Positions 1 to 12,649 of a stretch of DNA of 64,000 nucleotides are shown here, one piece after another. The stretch lies in assembly GCA_036346395.1 (NCBI GenBank), contig JAYEVG010000076.1, positions 1 through 64,000 on the forward strand. The letters are read 5' to 3'. This DNA comes from Hsuehochloa calcarea (Eukaryota; Streptophyta; Magnoliopsida; Poales; Poaceae). The stretch's first letter is position 1, and each line of letters begins with the position of its first letter. The translations under genes and the position numbers were made by a program. The notes below the pieces were generated by a model that was given only the letters and a program-made list of their open reading frames with translations, was not told the DNA's origin and searched no databases.

Positions 1-1449
1 TAATCCAAAAAACCAAATTTGATCCAACTTTTGATTCAACCAATGAAACTTGACCAAATTTCGAGCACACCTTAATGATATTAGAGACCTATTTCTAGCG
101 ACGATCCTTCAGATCCACTCGCCAAATTGATCTCTCATGGTTTTACCAAAGAAGTGCACAAACCCTAGAAATATGAAAATCTTTGATTCAAGACTTGCTT
201 AAGTGGGGTTGATGGTCTAGACGATTCTAGAGTATTCCCACACATCAAAGCAAGACACAATGGGTCAAAAGACCAAGCTTAAGCACTTGAATCAAGGAAG
301 CACCAATTTCATCCAAATGAGAGAAGAACACAAAAAGAGAGACAAATGAACTCTCAAGCAAGCATCACAAGATTGATTGATCTCACAAGATGCTTACAAA
401 GCCACTCCCTCAAGGAGGACAAGAGCTCACCAAGGAGCAACCACAATCTCTCCATCTCTTCCTCTCCAAACCCTAACCCTAGAAAAGGCTAAGGAAAAAC
501 CAAATGGAAGCTTCAAGGGTTTTACATCTCCCCTTCTCTATTTATAGGAGAGGCCTAGGTTTCACTTTTGGGACCCACTCACATGGGACCCACACACATA
601 TCCATTGAAGCAATCGCTTCGCTTCACCACGTAGGTTGATCACGGTTTCATCACGCCAAGCCTCTCTTGTCCGAATCCCATCTGAACCTCCCAGACTTGC
701 ACCGATATCCGCATTCACTGATCCAACTAAACTGCATCAACTACCCGCTCGATCCATCTTGTCCATTCTCGCACCATGCTCGAAGTCACACGACTTCACC
801 CAGATCCATGATCGCTCGACCTCACTTCCAAGCAGTCCCGATGCACCTCACGCTGACGCCGCACTGCGCACCGCAACCGCAAGAATAGACAAACAAATCA
901 TTTCCGGAATAAGTTCTTCACAACTTGACACGTTAGTCTCCGAATGCAATATACAACAATAAAGTATTGACAACCATACATAAACCACAATGAAAACACA
1001 TCAATGCAAAGAAGGCTCACCTTCAGTCAATCCATGGCCCGACCACCACTCCACGGTCCGACCGATTTCAGCGCCATCCACCGATGTTACAATCTGGGCG
1101 GATCACTCGAAGGACTTAGCAAAATTCCAAATTTGAAAATCCAAACCTTTGGAATTTTCAACTCGATAGAACTTTTGATCTGGAGCTCCAAAATGATGAG
1201 ACTACATCCAGAGACTTTCACCCGCCTAAACAACCTATTTTTGGCTTAGCTCCAAAAGCCACTCATTAGTCCGGTCGGACCGCCACCATGGCTTGGCGGA
1301 CCTTCCGACGCTGGGCCTCGACATCGCCGGCCGATTCTAACAGGGTCCGACATCAAGCAAGCCCCAAAACGCGAGATTTTGCAAACCAACAAAGCCATTG
1401 CCAATTGACTCATCATCCCGAGATCGCGCACATATCCTCACGATATCCA
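1..1449 (-). repeat. Partial LTR of a Sirevirus-like Ty1/copia element
   Basis: The window opens inside an LTR. It follows the same order of landmarks as the copia LTR at 22007-23548: a CAACTTTTGATT block near the start, a minus-strand TATA box (CTATTTATA on the plus strand, 538-546), a GTTCTTCACAACTTGAC block near 911, GGTCGGACCG words near 1272, and an ATATCC-rich right edge. The TATA box orientation puts the element on the minus strand. The right edge is placed at the CCA at 1447-1449, by alignment with the other copy. Because the left part lies outside the window, I cannot tell a solo LTR from the 5' LTR of a complete element. Identity with the family is seen; the lineage name is inferred from the related elements at 27107-38743 and 60772-64000. 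Confidence 0.7.
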
Positions 1450-2240
1450 TGTAACTTAATATTGTCTTCTATTTATGCCTTGTGTTGAATTGTAATAAGC
1501 CAACTCTGGCCATATTTATGTGTATCTCCTCGAATTGTTTATCTCCACCTGATTAAACTTGTTGATGAATTCGCCACGATATCCTTGTTGTATGCAACAT
1601 CTAGTTATGTATTGTTGTTATTCTCCTAAAGATTAGTGGTTGTAGGTGACATCTTGACCTTATAGTCGTGGTGTTACATTAGGCGGCCCAAATTCAAGGA
1701 AGACCGGAAGAAATAGCAAAAACAGGAAATGAAAACTTGCGACGTAAATTCGAGCAATATGGCCGATTTTGGGGTCCTCAAGGGTGATAATTTTCTTAAG
1801 TCAAAAGATGCGCTTCGTCGTTAACTTTTCAATGAGTATAAGAACGCCAAAACGGACAATCAGATGCTAAAGTTATACTCGTTTATCAAGGTGTCTCAAA
1901 ACGGAATCGTATCGGATCGAAACCACTTTCAATATTGAAACAAATATATCTTTTGATTCCTTGGCAAAACTTGCACAAATTTTTGTGGAGCTTTTGGATG
2001 TATGAAGGACTTCCACCAATTTTCACTATTTTGCCATAGATGCACTTTCCAAATTACATAAAAGATGGACTCTCTCTTTTGCTTTTCTTTTTCTTTCTCT
2101 GCTTTTTTCTCTTTATTCGAACAACCAAACCAATTCTTTCTTTTCCTTCTTCCTGACAAACCAAAACAAACTCTTTCCTTCTCGCAAACCGAACTAACAG
2201 AGGTCATGACCGAGGTACACAAATATGAGGGGGATGGCAA
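1450..2240. other. Intergenic, no recognised feature
   Basis: AT-rich sequence with no reading frame or repeat that I recognise. 1929-2253 is a pyrimidine-rich stretch with short overlapping frames on both strands; their composition is low-complexity and gives no family signal. Confidence 0.4.
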
Positions 2241-3485
2241 TGGATGGGGTTAACGTGGCGTAAATTTTGACACAATGATAAAGCTACTTAAAGGAACACG
2301 AAGATCAAACTAGACAATGACGAGCTAGACTCTAACTAAAACAAGAAATCAAGAACTAGACACACGATTTATGCAATCAAAAATTCAACAAGCAAAACTG
2401 AAAAGAAAAATTGCAATGGCTCAAAAGGGTGATGGGATGTGGAAGAACACTCTAATAATTATTTTTGTGGGGCTAATTTTTTTCTAGGTTTTAGGACGAT
2501 GAACATAAACTACTCTAAAAGGGAAATTGTGATTAACTAATGGGCAACCATTGCTCGATACTAACCGATGTGACGACAAACTCGATCTTCAAAGGTACCG
2601 ATAAGTCGATTGTGGAGAACACGACGTTGATGATCCAAAGGCTCACCAAAACAGATCGATCCCCTCGCAATCACTACACCACCGCCTCGATGGTTATCAA
2701 TCGTTAACGCGTTGACCTCGCTAAGATGGCTATCTCTCGCAAGCGAATCTAGAACACAAGCAAGAGAGTAGAATATGCAATCAAATTGTATTAATAAAGA
2801 TTAAGTTCACAAGTTGGGGTTCCTCAACCGAACACGTGAGACTGCTAAGTAGAATAATCTCTTAAGAAAACTCCAAGAAAACTACGACCTCCTTAAATAG
2901 GAGAGGGAAGCTCTTATAACAAATAACTATGGGGCGGATTATTCACATGGTACGGTTCATATGAACAAGACCCCATGAATAGTGTGTAGCCCAAGGTGAG
3001 GAGGCTAGGAAGATGGGCCCAACGATTACAAGGCCCAATCGGGCCAAATTGGTGATATAGCATCTTCTTTTGACGATTCTAAATTCTACATAAGGAATTT
3101 GAGGTATAGACTGTTGGAAAGGTCTCGTATAAGATTTCCAACAAGCCTAAGAACACCGAATCGGACTCGCTTGCAAAGTTATGCATGTTTAAAGTCCGTG
3201 TTTTCTCCGGAGGCCGAATTGATTCCAAATGTGTCCTCGAACTCTTGCTTAGCTTGGACAAAAGTGAGATGTCGCACAAATATATATTTTCATCATTAGG
3301 TGGCATCATATAGTTCATATAATATAAATACACTCCTAAAAATGAGCTCACCTATTAATTTAAGTGAAGCGTGACGAGCTCTTGTAATTGGAATAGCAAG
3401 CATAGCAAATATGGTTGTATCCATAGGGGTGATGTCCTCATTATTCTAATGCGCACGTGATGAAATCCTAACCACGTACAACCGA
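2241..3485. repeat. Degenerate retroelement remnant, unclassified
   Basis: No coding signal. A block at about 3105-3200, with the words TTTCCAACAAGCC and AATCGGACT followed by AGTTATG, recurs at about 8300-8355 with similar spacing. Both lie in AT-rich, LTR-like sequence, so I read them as two decayed copies of one retroelement LTR. Element ends could not be placed. Confidence 0.35.
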
Positions 3486-6400
3486 TGAGCCCCTCTCAGG
3501 AGGACCCCTGCTTATTGAGCTTGCAATGCTTAGTAACCAACCGAGCCTAGCATCACAAACAAAATAACCTGTTCTCGAGACATGTATACTTCTTAAATGC
3601 AAGATACACACCTTTACAAAAGTCGCATCAATTCCATTCAAGACATAGAACCAAAGCAACACTTAACAATTCAAAAGACATAGTAGAGTTATTACAAAAA
3701 GGGCCGATCGACCAAATACAACTAAAGAAAAAAGTAGCGGAAGCTAACAACCATAAGATGGCGATAATAAAGAGCCAATCAAGGTGCTTTTACCCACAAG
3801 GCAACCAACCCACCACCAATCTAGTCACAACCAAAGACATCTCACAAAAGTGAGGCCCTTGGGGCTCACCTTCCTCCTCCGAACAAAATAGTTAAGCAAA
3901 GCAAATGAGTACAAAAATTGTACCGAAGACTTACGTAGAGTAACAGCCTATATAAATAGCTACATGCAAGCTTATTTAAGTGGAGCAGCTCTAGACTCAT
4001 TTTCAAAGATAAAGCAAGTTTTCATTTGCAATAATGTAATATATTGAAAGCAATTTTACAATCTGATTTTATTTGATAAAGGATATACAAGTAACAATAA
4101 TAACAAGATATCCTGAAGTAGCTAACCCAATAGCAACTACAACAATAGTATGAATTCCCCATTCATACCACCCACAACAAGTTTTAATTAAGAATTCCAA
4201 AATGTTGAGTCTAACTCCCGCAAATCCAAACCCAAGCGTGTCCATAACCTAGGACGAGGCTATTCAATAGTTTATACCATGCGGGTGTACCAATGTACCC
4301 ACACGCCATACCGCTTTTGCCATGCAATAGAGCACACTTCCTAGGTATGCCAAGGCTAAGTCCCACGAGACGCTTCCAATATTATGTATTCACTACGAGT
4401 CGCCTGCATGGATAGAAACCCATACGCTGTGTCAGTCATCATAAAGCTCTCGTCAACTACCCCTCACGCTGTAAAGCCTTGACAACCACGATACCCCGAG
4501 GTGGAGAACCCACTGAACTCCACCACCGCACACCCAACAACAACACACACCCTTTTCACACAACACACTCAACCCACCTCCCGCACCTGCTAACACACAC
4601 CAAAGTACTAAGTCAAGAGAGGTCCCATATCACCTCATGTGGTTAGCACGCAAATATGCTTGGTTTTGGTGAAACAAGATGTTCGGTCCTTGTTGACCGG
4701 GCAAGACATTCACATACCCAATATCCCACCATCCAACCACTTGCCCAAGTCTAAAATATTTCATTTGCACTTTTAGTTTTCATAGTAATTTAGCACAAGG
4801 TGCTGAACAAAGAGTAATAAAATGATTTGTGGATCAAGGTTATCGACTAAGTCGATAACCGCCAATTCTACCTAGCTAAGCATTTCTAAGCATGACAATC
4901 AAAAGACAATAAAAGAGCATAATTAAATCACGGACTCTAAATCAAATGATATTAGTAACTTATATTTTTAGGGTATAAATATTTGAGCGCAACAATGCAA
5001 AAGGAATAATTACTCTAATCGGGAAAATTAATTTGACACAAAAGCATGCATACATATGGTTTATAAACAAGATATTAGACTTGAAAATAATGGAAAATTT
5101 ATGATCAAATTGTTTGTCTTGTGTGGATTACCCTCTTCTTGCAGAGGAGCGCTCGCAATCAATAATATCGTTTAATCCTAGCGAAAGAAGTCGAAAGCAC
5201 AATAGAACGAATAATACCGAAAAGACATGTAAATTCAAAGTCATCCAAAAATTATGAAAAATACACGAATGAAGATTATGATTTTATATGAATTTATCAA
5301 TAAGAATAAATTCATTAGGATGTTCTATAAGTTATAGCCGCTTAAAAATCATTTTCGTAAAAATCCAATTTAATTAGAAAATGTGACTATTCACCGCATC
5401 CAAAGTTTTGGCAAAATTTTCTCGGAGTAGTGGTGGACATGAGGATTACAAAATGGATAGGGAATATTACTACATGACCAAAATAATTTGGTCAAAAGAT
5501 TTAGAGTTCTTATGAATTAGTTATGAATTTTCAAAGTTAATAGCAATTTATAATGTATTAATAATTTCCTTTTAGGCCACTCTCAATATATTTTTTGAGA
5601 TAGTGACAAGGTTAAAACATATTTTATAGTAAAGTTCATTAAAATGAAAAATACTAAAAGTGGGTTCACCTTTTGGAGTTAAAATGAATTAGTTATGCAT
5701 TTTTGAAGTTAATTGTATTTTTAGTTCATAAATAATTCATTCGAAATTATATATGCATTAAAGACTTTTCTAACGGTCGATAGCTAGCCACCGAGGATGT
5801 CGAGTGGGGCCTATTAAACAATGACATTTTTATTTTTACTTCCAATTTAATTTACTATCGACATGTGGGACCCAGACGCATACGATCTGCTCACGTAATA
5901 GTGCATGGACTGGTTACGAGGAAAGGTTCACCGCTACCACACAAGATTAGAACATTTAAGTGGAGTGGCCCACCAATGTACCGCTTCTAAACTCTCTCGA
6001 TTTGTGAGCGGGCCCGCAATTCATAGGCTCATTTATTTCAGAAGACACTAATAATATCAAGAATCACGATTAGCGCTCAATCGGATTTGCGCCTAATGGC
6101 GTTACATACCATGTTGAAGGTTCGACATGATCGAGCTCGTCACGCTGATTGCTTACGATTCCAATTCGCAACAATCCTGTGGTACCAAGGCATAACAGCC
6201 GAAGCGACGGGTGGCGGCGATAACGAGGTGACTGCGCTTGCCGTCGTTTGAGAGGGCGGCGGTTACTGCGGTAACATTTAAAGCACAAACAAAGTTTCTA
6301 ACTACCAATGCCGAAAAGGCTAGGCTATGGAAGCTACCAACCGGAGGGAACGAAGTTTCGGTACGACTTGGCGATGGTGTGGACCACGATAATGACAATG

Positions 6401-7585
6401 CGGTGCGCTTAACTGGGGGGTCACCTTGGGCAACAAAGCGAAAATTGGCGGAGAGACGACTTCAGGACGTGGTGTCGATGGCGACACGTAAGGAATCGAC
6501 AAGGACTCACCCGGCTGACAATTTGACAAGGAGAAGGCTGTCGCCGCTGGCCTGGAGGCGCGAGGACGCGAGCTTGCTTCGAGCTAGCAAGCTAAATAGG
6601 AGCCGGCAATTAGCAAAAGGTCGGTGATGAACGGGAAAAGAATGGAGCGGTCGCGTGATGCTTAATGGACGGAGTGGAAGCTTGGCTTCCTCTCCCACGG
6701 CCAAGAGAGAAGTGAGGGCCAAGGAGGGGCCGAGGTGGTTTTGTGGGAAGGAAACGGAGAAGGAAGCGTCAAGTGCCGCATCCCGTGAGTGGTCGAAAAG
6801 TATGCGGTGACGGACGGAGCGCGGGCAGAGCAGAGACGAAGGTGGAGCCTGGGCTCGAGTCGAGTCGACCGAGGAAGAAGACGCCTCAGGCGCGGGGGCC
6901 CACCAGCCAGCTGATCGCGAAGGGAGGCAAGAAAGTGAAACTGCAGTGTGGGTTGCCTGATCTTGATCTACGGCCGATTAGAGATGCCCTTGAGTGATGA
7001 TAATACCAAGGAATCCGGCAGTAGACTTTAGATCGGACGGTTAGCCACGGCGATAAGATGGCTAGGCGAGCCCATTCACGAGTCGAATAGTAGCATGGCT
7101 CGTCCAATGAAGCAGATTATCCCGAGGTTAAAATCAGTTTGACTAACTAAAAAAGTTTGACTGTGGCTCAAAATTTGAAATAAATTTCTAAAAATTCTGA
7201 AATAAATCGGGGTTTCTGGGCAACCTAGTTTCCAATAAAATTTTAAAACATACTGTTCAAGATTTAATTTGTGCTTTTAAATTCAAACCTAAAATGTCTT
7301 TGTCTTTTCTAGGGTTTGATTAGGTTCCAAAATTTTGGAAAATTTATATTAATTCCTGATAATTATCTTAATATTTGAATAAATTGTTCCAAGTGGGTTA
7401 ACCTAAGTTTTTGCTCTCGTTTTCTTTTGGAATGCAAATTTGAGTTGTATGTTTTCTTTGTCTTTAAAACTTGCAAGTCCAACAATTTATGCAACAATTC
7501 CACAAAACCAATGCATAATCAAAAGTTTTAATTTCTCCTCATTTTTATTTCATTTGAGACACACACCATTGTTTGGGATGTTACA
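3486..7585 (-). repeat. Full-length Tekay-type LTR, minus strand, diverged
   Basis: This 4.1 kb block aligns end to end with the reverse complement of the Tekay LTRs at 25101-46869 and 56510-60766. Its left end (TGAGCCCC) corresponds to the reverse of their GGGGTCTCACA end. Shared blocks follow in order: GACATGTATACTTC near 3578, CAATTCCATT near 3629, AAGTACTAAGTCAAGAGAGG near 4603, GCATACATA near 5047. Its right end GGGATGTTACA (7575-7585) is the reverse of TGTAACATCCC. The five bases on either side (ACCGA, CCCTC) do not match, so it is not a clean solo LTR. The purine tract read on the minus strand just right of it suggests a 3' LTR of a minus-strand element. Confidence 0.8.
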
Positions 7586-7597
7586 CCCTCCTCTTTC
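7586..7597 (-). other. Candidate polypurine tract of the adjoining LTR
   Basis: On the minus strand this reads GAAAGAGGAGGG, twelve purines directly before the LTR start TGTAACATCCC. That is where a plus-strand primer belongs in an LTR retrotransposon. Confidence 0.5.
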
Positions 7598-9530
7598 AAG
7601 TACTTGATGGCTTGAATATAGGAGGCGACCCAGCCAAGATCCTTGGGTGTTGAATCCTAGGAAGAAATCTTCTTCAGAGTGTTCCCAACAAAGAGAGGTC
7701 AGTTTCACGGTCGCCTCCTAGTAGAACCACCTCTTCCACCATCCCGGCCAAGACGACTGGGTGACACTATGATACGGGGGGATACCCAATCTTCTCAGTG
7801 AGGAACCGTGGATAAATGATATGAAGTAGACGATGTCGCTAATGAACACTCGCGCCAATGCACGAACCCTCAACTCTTTGGAATACGCCTAAAACACACC
7901 GATAGTTGATCGTCGAGACCACGAACGACGATCGCCAAGTCCCCAATTCCCAATGGAATGACGACTTGACCTTGAATTGCAAGAACCAATGGATCGCTAG
8001 TCCTCTCTCAAAGTCCTCGATGAACTCGGTTTCAAAGAACAAGCAATAGCTATGTTTCTATTCTTATGCATAAACCGGTCTGAGGTTACAATGGGGTCTA
8101 ACCTCAATATATAGTGCCCTTCTCCTCCTCATGGCTAGCCAAGAGGCCCTACTCCTACTCTAATTCGAATTAGAACTCCTACTCCAATTCACTCAATCTA
8201 AAACAAAAAGGAAACTCTAGTTTTACAACCGCATATTGTTTCGGTATATCTTTTGACTCAAGGAATTTCTGAGTGATCCAGATCCGCTTGTTCTTGAAGT
8301 TAGCTTTCCAACAAGCCCAAAACACCCCAATCGGACTTGTATGAGAAAGTTATGACCTTTTACTCTGGACTGTCCCTCGATTCGAATCCGAATTTGAGGC
8401 TAATTCAACCAAACTCGAATTGATTCTCGAGTTGATTCGAATTTGATTTCGCTTGGGGTTGTGGGAGATCTGAATTGGGCTTGAAAATCTTATCCAAAAC
8501 TTGAGCTTTAAGTCCCTTTTGCTCTACCATCACACGGGCTTTTTCCTCGATGTCACCGCATGGATCGCTTGACTTTCTCCTTCCCAACCGCTTTGACCTT
8601 CTTGTTCTTCATCGCAGGCAACAAATATGGTTACCCTCCTCCTTGTACTCCTCCATTACTTTGGCTCCTACTTTCCTCCCCTCTTGCCCAAAGACAAGTT
8701 TATCAAACCTGAAAATGCAAAGTATTGATTTTACGTAGTATCCAATTCTCATGGAAAACACAAGGAAACTCATTAAGAAACAAATGCACTGTTGTTTTAG
8801 AAGTTTAGTTCTTCCTTCATGAAGAACCTCATAATTAGTAGAGATATCCTCATCATCACACTACATGTACCTTCGACTTCCCAACGTGGAGCTTGAGACT
8901 ACATTTACCGGCGACTCCGCCACTGTCATCCCATAAAAGTACAGTAACAACCCAAGCTCGGAATCCCTGTGCAGGCTCACACAAGAATACAAATAAACCT
9001 AACATTGTAATGGAATTGGGAATGAGGTTCACCAATTCCACCCCAAAGTGTTCACAGACGAGCATGAGGAAAGGGTGAGTAGGCAATCGAAGGTCACACT
9101 CACAAGACGCTCGAAGATAGGGCCCAAACTACCCCAATCGCCAAGGTTGCCTAGAAGCCTCAATCCACCTCACAAACTCCTACTTTGGGATCTTTCGACA
9201 AAGGAACAGCTTTCATCTTGGCCGTGTCCATCTCCGATTTGGCCCATCGAAGCGGCTCTCACCATCTTTCTCAAGGGGAAGAGGTTTGGAAAATGATTTG
9301 GTTGGCGCAGAGAATGCGAAAGCTTGATGAACAGCTGGAGTGATTGGGGAAAGTAAGAACCTCCAATCGCACTCTGGAAGTTTTTATAACCGCACACTTG
9401 TTAGAGACGTGGCAACCAACTTGCCACCTCTTCGAACCGCTCCAACAGATTGGTCTATAAGAGTCGATTCATATTCATAAATCTTGTTCGAGAAAATCGA
9501 GTCTGCCTTCACACTCAAGCTTAAATTACC
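7598..9530. other. Unclassified, probably decayed retroelement internal sequence
   Basis: No reading frame here matches a family I recognise. If the tract at 7586-7597 is a true polypurine tract, this would be the 3' internal part of a minus-strand element, but the minus-strand frames are short and show no RT, integrase or gag motif. The block near 8300-8355 is shared with 3105-3200. The stretch 8540-9300 is mildly GC-rich with short frames on both strands and no recognisable domain. Confidence 0.3.
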
Positions 9531-9532
9531 TT

Positions 9533-9930
9533 CTTGACCAAGTCTTTTTCGATCAAATGAGATGCCAAAAAAAGGATTTACTTAATTACCACACTATGAC
9601 CACTTTATCGTTGTAAGATTTTCAACGATCAACATGTAGTCGTAAGGTTTCTCGCAGATTTCTTGACCAAGGTTGTTTTTGGTCAAATGAAATACCAAGA
9701 AGTCCTTCTAAGACTAGGTCGTGCACGACCACCGTAGTCATAAGTCCTTCTATGACTAGAACATGATCGTAAGTTCTTATACGATCACCTCATGGTCGTA
9801 AGTCTTTCTATGACAAGGTCACCACGACCACCCTATAGTCGTAAGTCCTTCTATGACTAGCATATGATCGTAAGTTCTTGTACGATCACCTCATAGTCGT
9901 AAGTGCTTCTACGACTGTGTCGCATCGTGG
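9533..9930. repeat. Tandem array of short hairpins (array A)
   Basis: Six inverted repeats follow each other, each with a 6-8 bp stem and an 8-base loop of the form AGTNYTTN or AGTGCTTC. Arms lie at 9735-9742/9751-9758, 9764-9771/9780-9787, 9795-9800/9809-9814, 9836-9843/9852-9859, 9865-9872/9881-9888 and 9895-9901/9910-9916. Stems differ (TAGTCATA, TGATCGTA, GTCGTA, TAGTCGTA, AGTCGTA) and the partner arms change with them. Hairpins 1-3 and 4-6 form two copies of a 101-base higher-order unit. A further inverted repeat with another loop is at 9607-9629. A CTTGACCAAG block near 9533 recurs near 9663. The array ends about 150 bases before the LTR start at 10069. Confidence 0.75.
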
Positions 9931-10068
9931 AGGACCCTGTGTTATTTTCGTAAGACCGAGGCTTTCTTGGTCTTATGGAAATAACTCGCACCTCAAGTGA
10001 ATGAATATCAACTTAACTTCGCTTGAGAAGGCCGATCAAAACTAGAGCTACGGTGATCATACATACCG

Positions 10069-11642
10069 TGTTGGAAATATGCCCTAGAGGCAATCATAGA
10101 GATGATGATATTTCATTATGTTCATGATTTTGAAAATATGTTATCGTTCCTTGAATGCATCATTTGTTATAGATAAATAAGTATGTGACTTGTTGGTATA
10201 ACTCTTTAACTTATATGATGTCATTCTAAATGTATCCTCGGCTCGGAGGTCACCGTCGTAACACCAAAGGACTCTATGACTAGCACATGTATTGATTGAT
10301 GATCTAGTTTCACCGGTCATGGATATGGAGATATCGAATCAATAATGTGACTACATGTTAGAGAACATGGGGTTGGGTAGACCCATCATTGTTACAATCG
10401 TTGAGATTGTTATGAATCTATGTGTCATTAGTTGGTCTCAAGTAATGATGATGTATAATCCTTAGATGAGATCGCATAGTTCTCACATGTGTAATTGCAC
10501 TCTTAGGGGCCAAACGCTACTCAGAATTCAGGTAGTTATAAAGGTGGCTTTCTGCATGGTATGAAACATGCCGAGGATGTGGTCGAGATGGGATTTGCCC
10601 CTCCTAACATAACGAGAGATGTCTCTCCCGTGGTGATCGGATAAAGAAAGTGCGTACATGCCACTAGTGGTCAAGTGTCGACCACGTGATGTTATCCGAC
10701 ACTCGATCGAGAAAGTATTAAGTCCATGGATGATACATCATCTCACCGCAGCTCAACCGACATCGTGAGGCAAAGGAGAATGCATGAGTAGGTCACTTAG
10801 TTCGACCGCCATTTACTTGTCGGATGGAGATACGATCTAGTCGTGATATTGATCGAACGCAATCACAATGGTAAGGACCCGGTCGTAAGGAGTTACAAAC
10901 CGTTGAGACCAAATACAATCTAGTCTTATGGAGATACGAATCGATCGCAAGTGATGAGGACTGGTCATAGATCATATTACATCAAGGTTCGTCCGATATT
11001 CTATGTGTTCGGGAATCGTTATGTGTCGCTAGGTACCGCTAACGATCGTGTTCTAAAAGAGTTTCGAGTCATAACCGACACACATGAACCCGTAAGGTTG
11101 CACACTTAAAGGGCTAGGATCTGCTTTTAGATGGTGATCCAAATTCAGATAGGCCACGAGTTCCTAATGGGCCTCAAGTTCGAGACCCATCATGGATGCC
11201 TATATAAAGAGGGCTGTGAGCATGGGGTGAGTGAGGAGGATGATTTTGGAAGAACTCCCAAACCCTAATAGCCAATCCTTCTCAACCACGCCGGCAGCAG
11301 CACTCCAACATGTGGTGATCCCGCCCTGACCGCCTCAGACGTGTGGATACCTCGTAGGGTGTTGTGCGAAGCATCAAGACAAGGACGATCCACGACTCGC
11401 GATCATCACCGAGTTGGAGGAGAAGTCGCTGGTGAGTACGACCACCGGGAGCGACACGCGAGTGTGACCACTTGAAGGAGGAGGACATCGTGAGTATGAC
11501 TACGATCGCATCAACTCGCTACAATGATCGTTTTTCTACGAGCCTGCTGTCTAGCGGTAATCCGTGATCTATTACTAGCGGTGGTTCCTTTGTGCTGGTA
11601 ATTTTTGTTTGTGCCATCATAGCATTGTCGCGCTCCCCTAAT
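10069..11642 (+). repeat. Angela/BARE-type Ty1/copia LTR
   Basis: It starts TGTTGGAAATATGCCCTAG followed by AGGCAAT, the well-known start of grass Angela/BARE/WIS LTRs. A plus-strand TATA box (TATATAAAG) is at about 11202. It ends near CCCCTAATA at 11642 and is followed at once by a primer binding site, so it is placed as a 5' LTR. Length of about 1.57 kb fits the lineage. No gag or pol follows; the element is truncated or rearranged after the leader. Confidence 0.8.
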
Positions 11643-11644
11643 AG

Positions 11645-11655
11645 TGGTATCGAGC
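11645..11655 (+). other. Primer binding site (initiator tRNA-Met type)
   Basis: TGGTATCGAGC sits two bases after the LTR end. It is the standard TGGTATCAGAGC with one base missing. Confidence 0.7.
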
Positions 11656-12239
11656 TATGCCGCCCGGTTTTAGATTCGGATTGGTCACATATTGTGATAT
11701 GTGGCGCTTATAAATGTGATCTATTTTTGTTTCGCCGGTTGATTTGATCGTCCATACTTTTTGGTGGTAAAATGGGTTTTTATTCGTTATTCCGTGATCG
11801 TGCTTGCATGGTCGATCACGACATGCCTCTATCTATTCGGCTTCCGCCATCTAAGCGCATAAAGGATCGAATCCATTGGAGCACGCGAAGATCAATGTTG
11901 TTGATCGAATCGAGTTACGATCGAATAACGGATGTTTTATTGCGCTTGTTCATGATCACATTGCATGATACTCCCATCGCCGGAATTCCACCGTTGAGTA
12001 TGTCGTGTGTGTGGTCGATAAGGTAATGATCGGGACGGCAATAGGTTAATATGATTAACTGATGATTTCCAAGGCCGGGTAATCGGACCGCTTTTGTTTA
12101 GTGTGTGTTCTTGTTGCGTTACATTTCTATTCCATGCCTAACTCGTTGTTGCGTGAATTGATGTGAATAGTATGACCCATGATGTATGAGATGCATGCAT
12201 GTGTGTAATGTTCATGACCGCGTGTTATGTTGGTGACAT
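11656..12239 (+). other. Untranslated leader of the Angela-type element
   Basis: AT-rich sequence between the primer binding site and the tandem array. Angela/BARE elements are known for long leaders before gag. No gag reading frame is present here. Confidence 0.45.
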
Positions 12240-12641
12240 TTAATGCGACGCGGTCCGGAGGGAAAAGGCGGATTCACGGGCGACGACTTTGTCCGCGGTG
12301 ATGCAATTTAGCATCCGCGCATGGGCACGCAGGAGGAAGAAGTGACCAAGCAAGGAGGTACGATAGGCGGGCTAGTCAAACTCGGTCAGCGATCTAGCCT
12401 GACCGCCGAGGGTCCGGCCTGACCGGGGTGGTCAAACGAGTGGTTCCGGTCGAAATCTAAAGGTCGGTAGAATCGAGCGAGTAGTTGAATCGAGCGGTGG
12501 TCGAACCCTAGTGGCTTGTCAAACGAGTCACGGTCGAATCTAGAGGCTAGTAAACGAGCTACCGGGTCGAACTCGTGAGGTCGGTTGAAATGAGCGGCCG
12601 GTCCAAACGAGCGAGTTAATTCGATGGGTTTGACCGAAGTT
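12240..12641. repeat. Degenerate tandem array, GGTCGAA/AACGAGC motif (array C1)
   Basis: Irregular units of roughly 25-35 bases built from GGTCGAA, TCAAACGAG and GAGCGG words. The same block, diverged, is at 14467-14872. Both end in GGGTTTGACCGA followed by GTTTAT. Confidence 0.65.
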
Positions 12642-12649
12642 TATGGGGC

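Noticed and set aside
6238..6997. Several 70-130 codon frames on both strands
   Set aside because: They lie in the GC-rich middle of a Tekay-type LTR; composition alone explains the lack of stops and no family is recognisable.
9735..9916. CRISPR array
   Set aside because: Spacing is irregular (29, 31, 41 bases between starts), the segments between hairpins are themselves repeated, there are no cas genes, and the DNA is plant nuclear.
9735..9916. MicroRNA precursors
   Set aside because: Stems of 6-8 bp with 8-base loops are far too short for a plant microRNA precursor.
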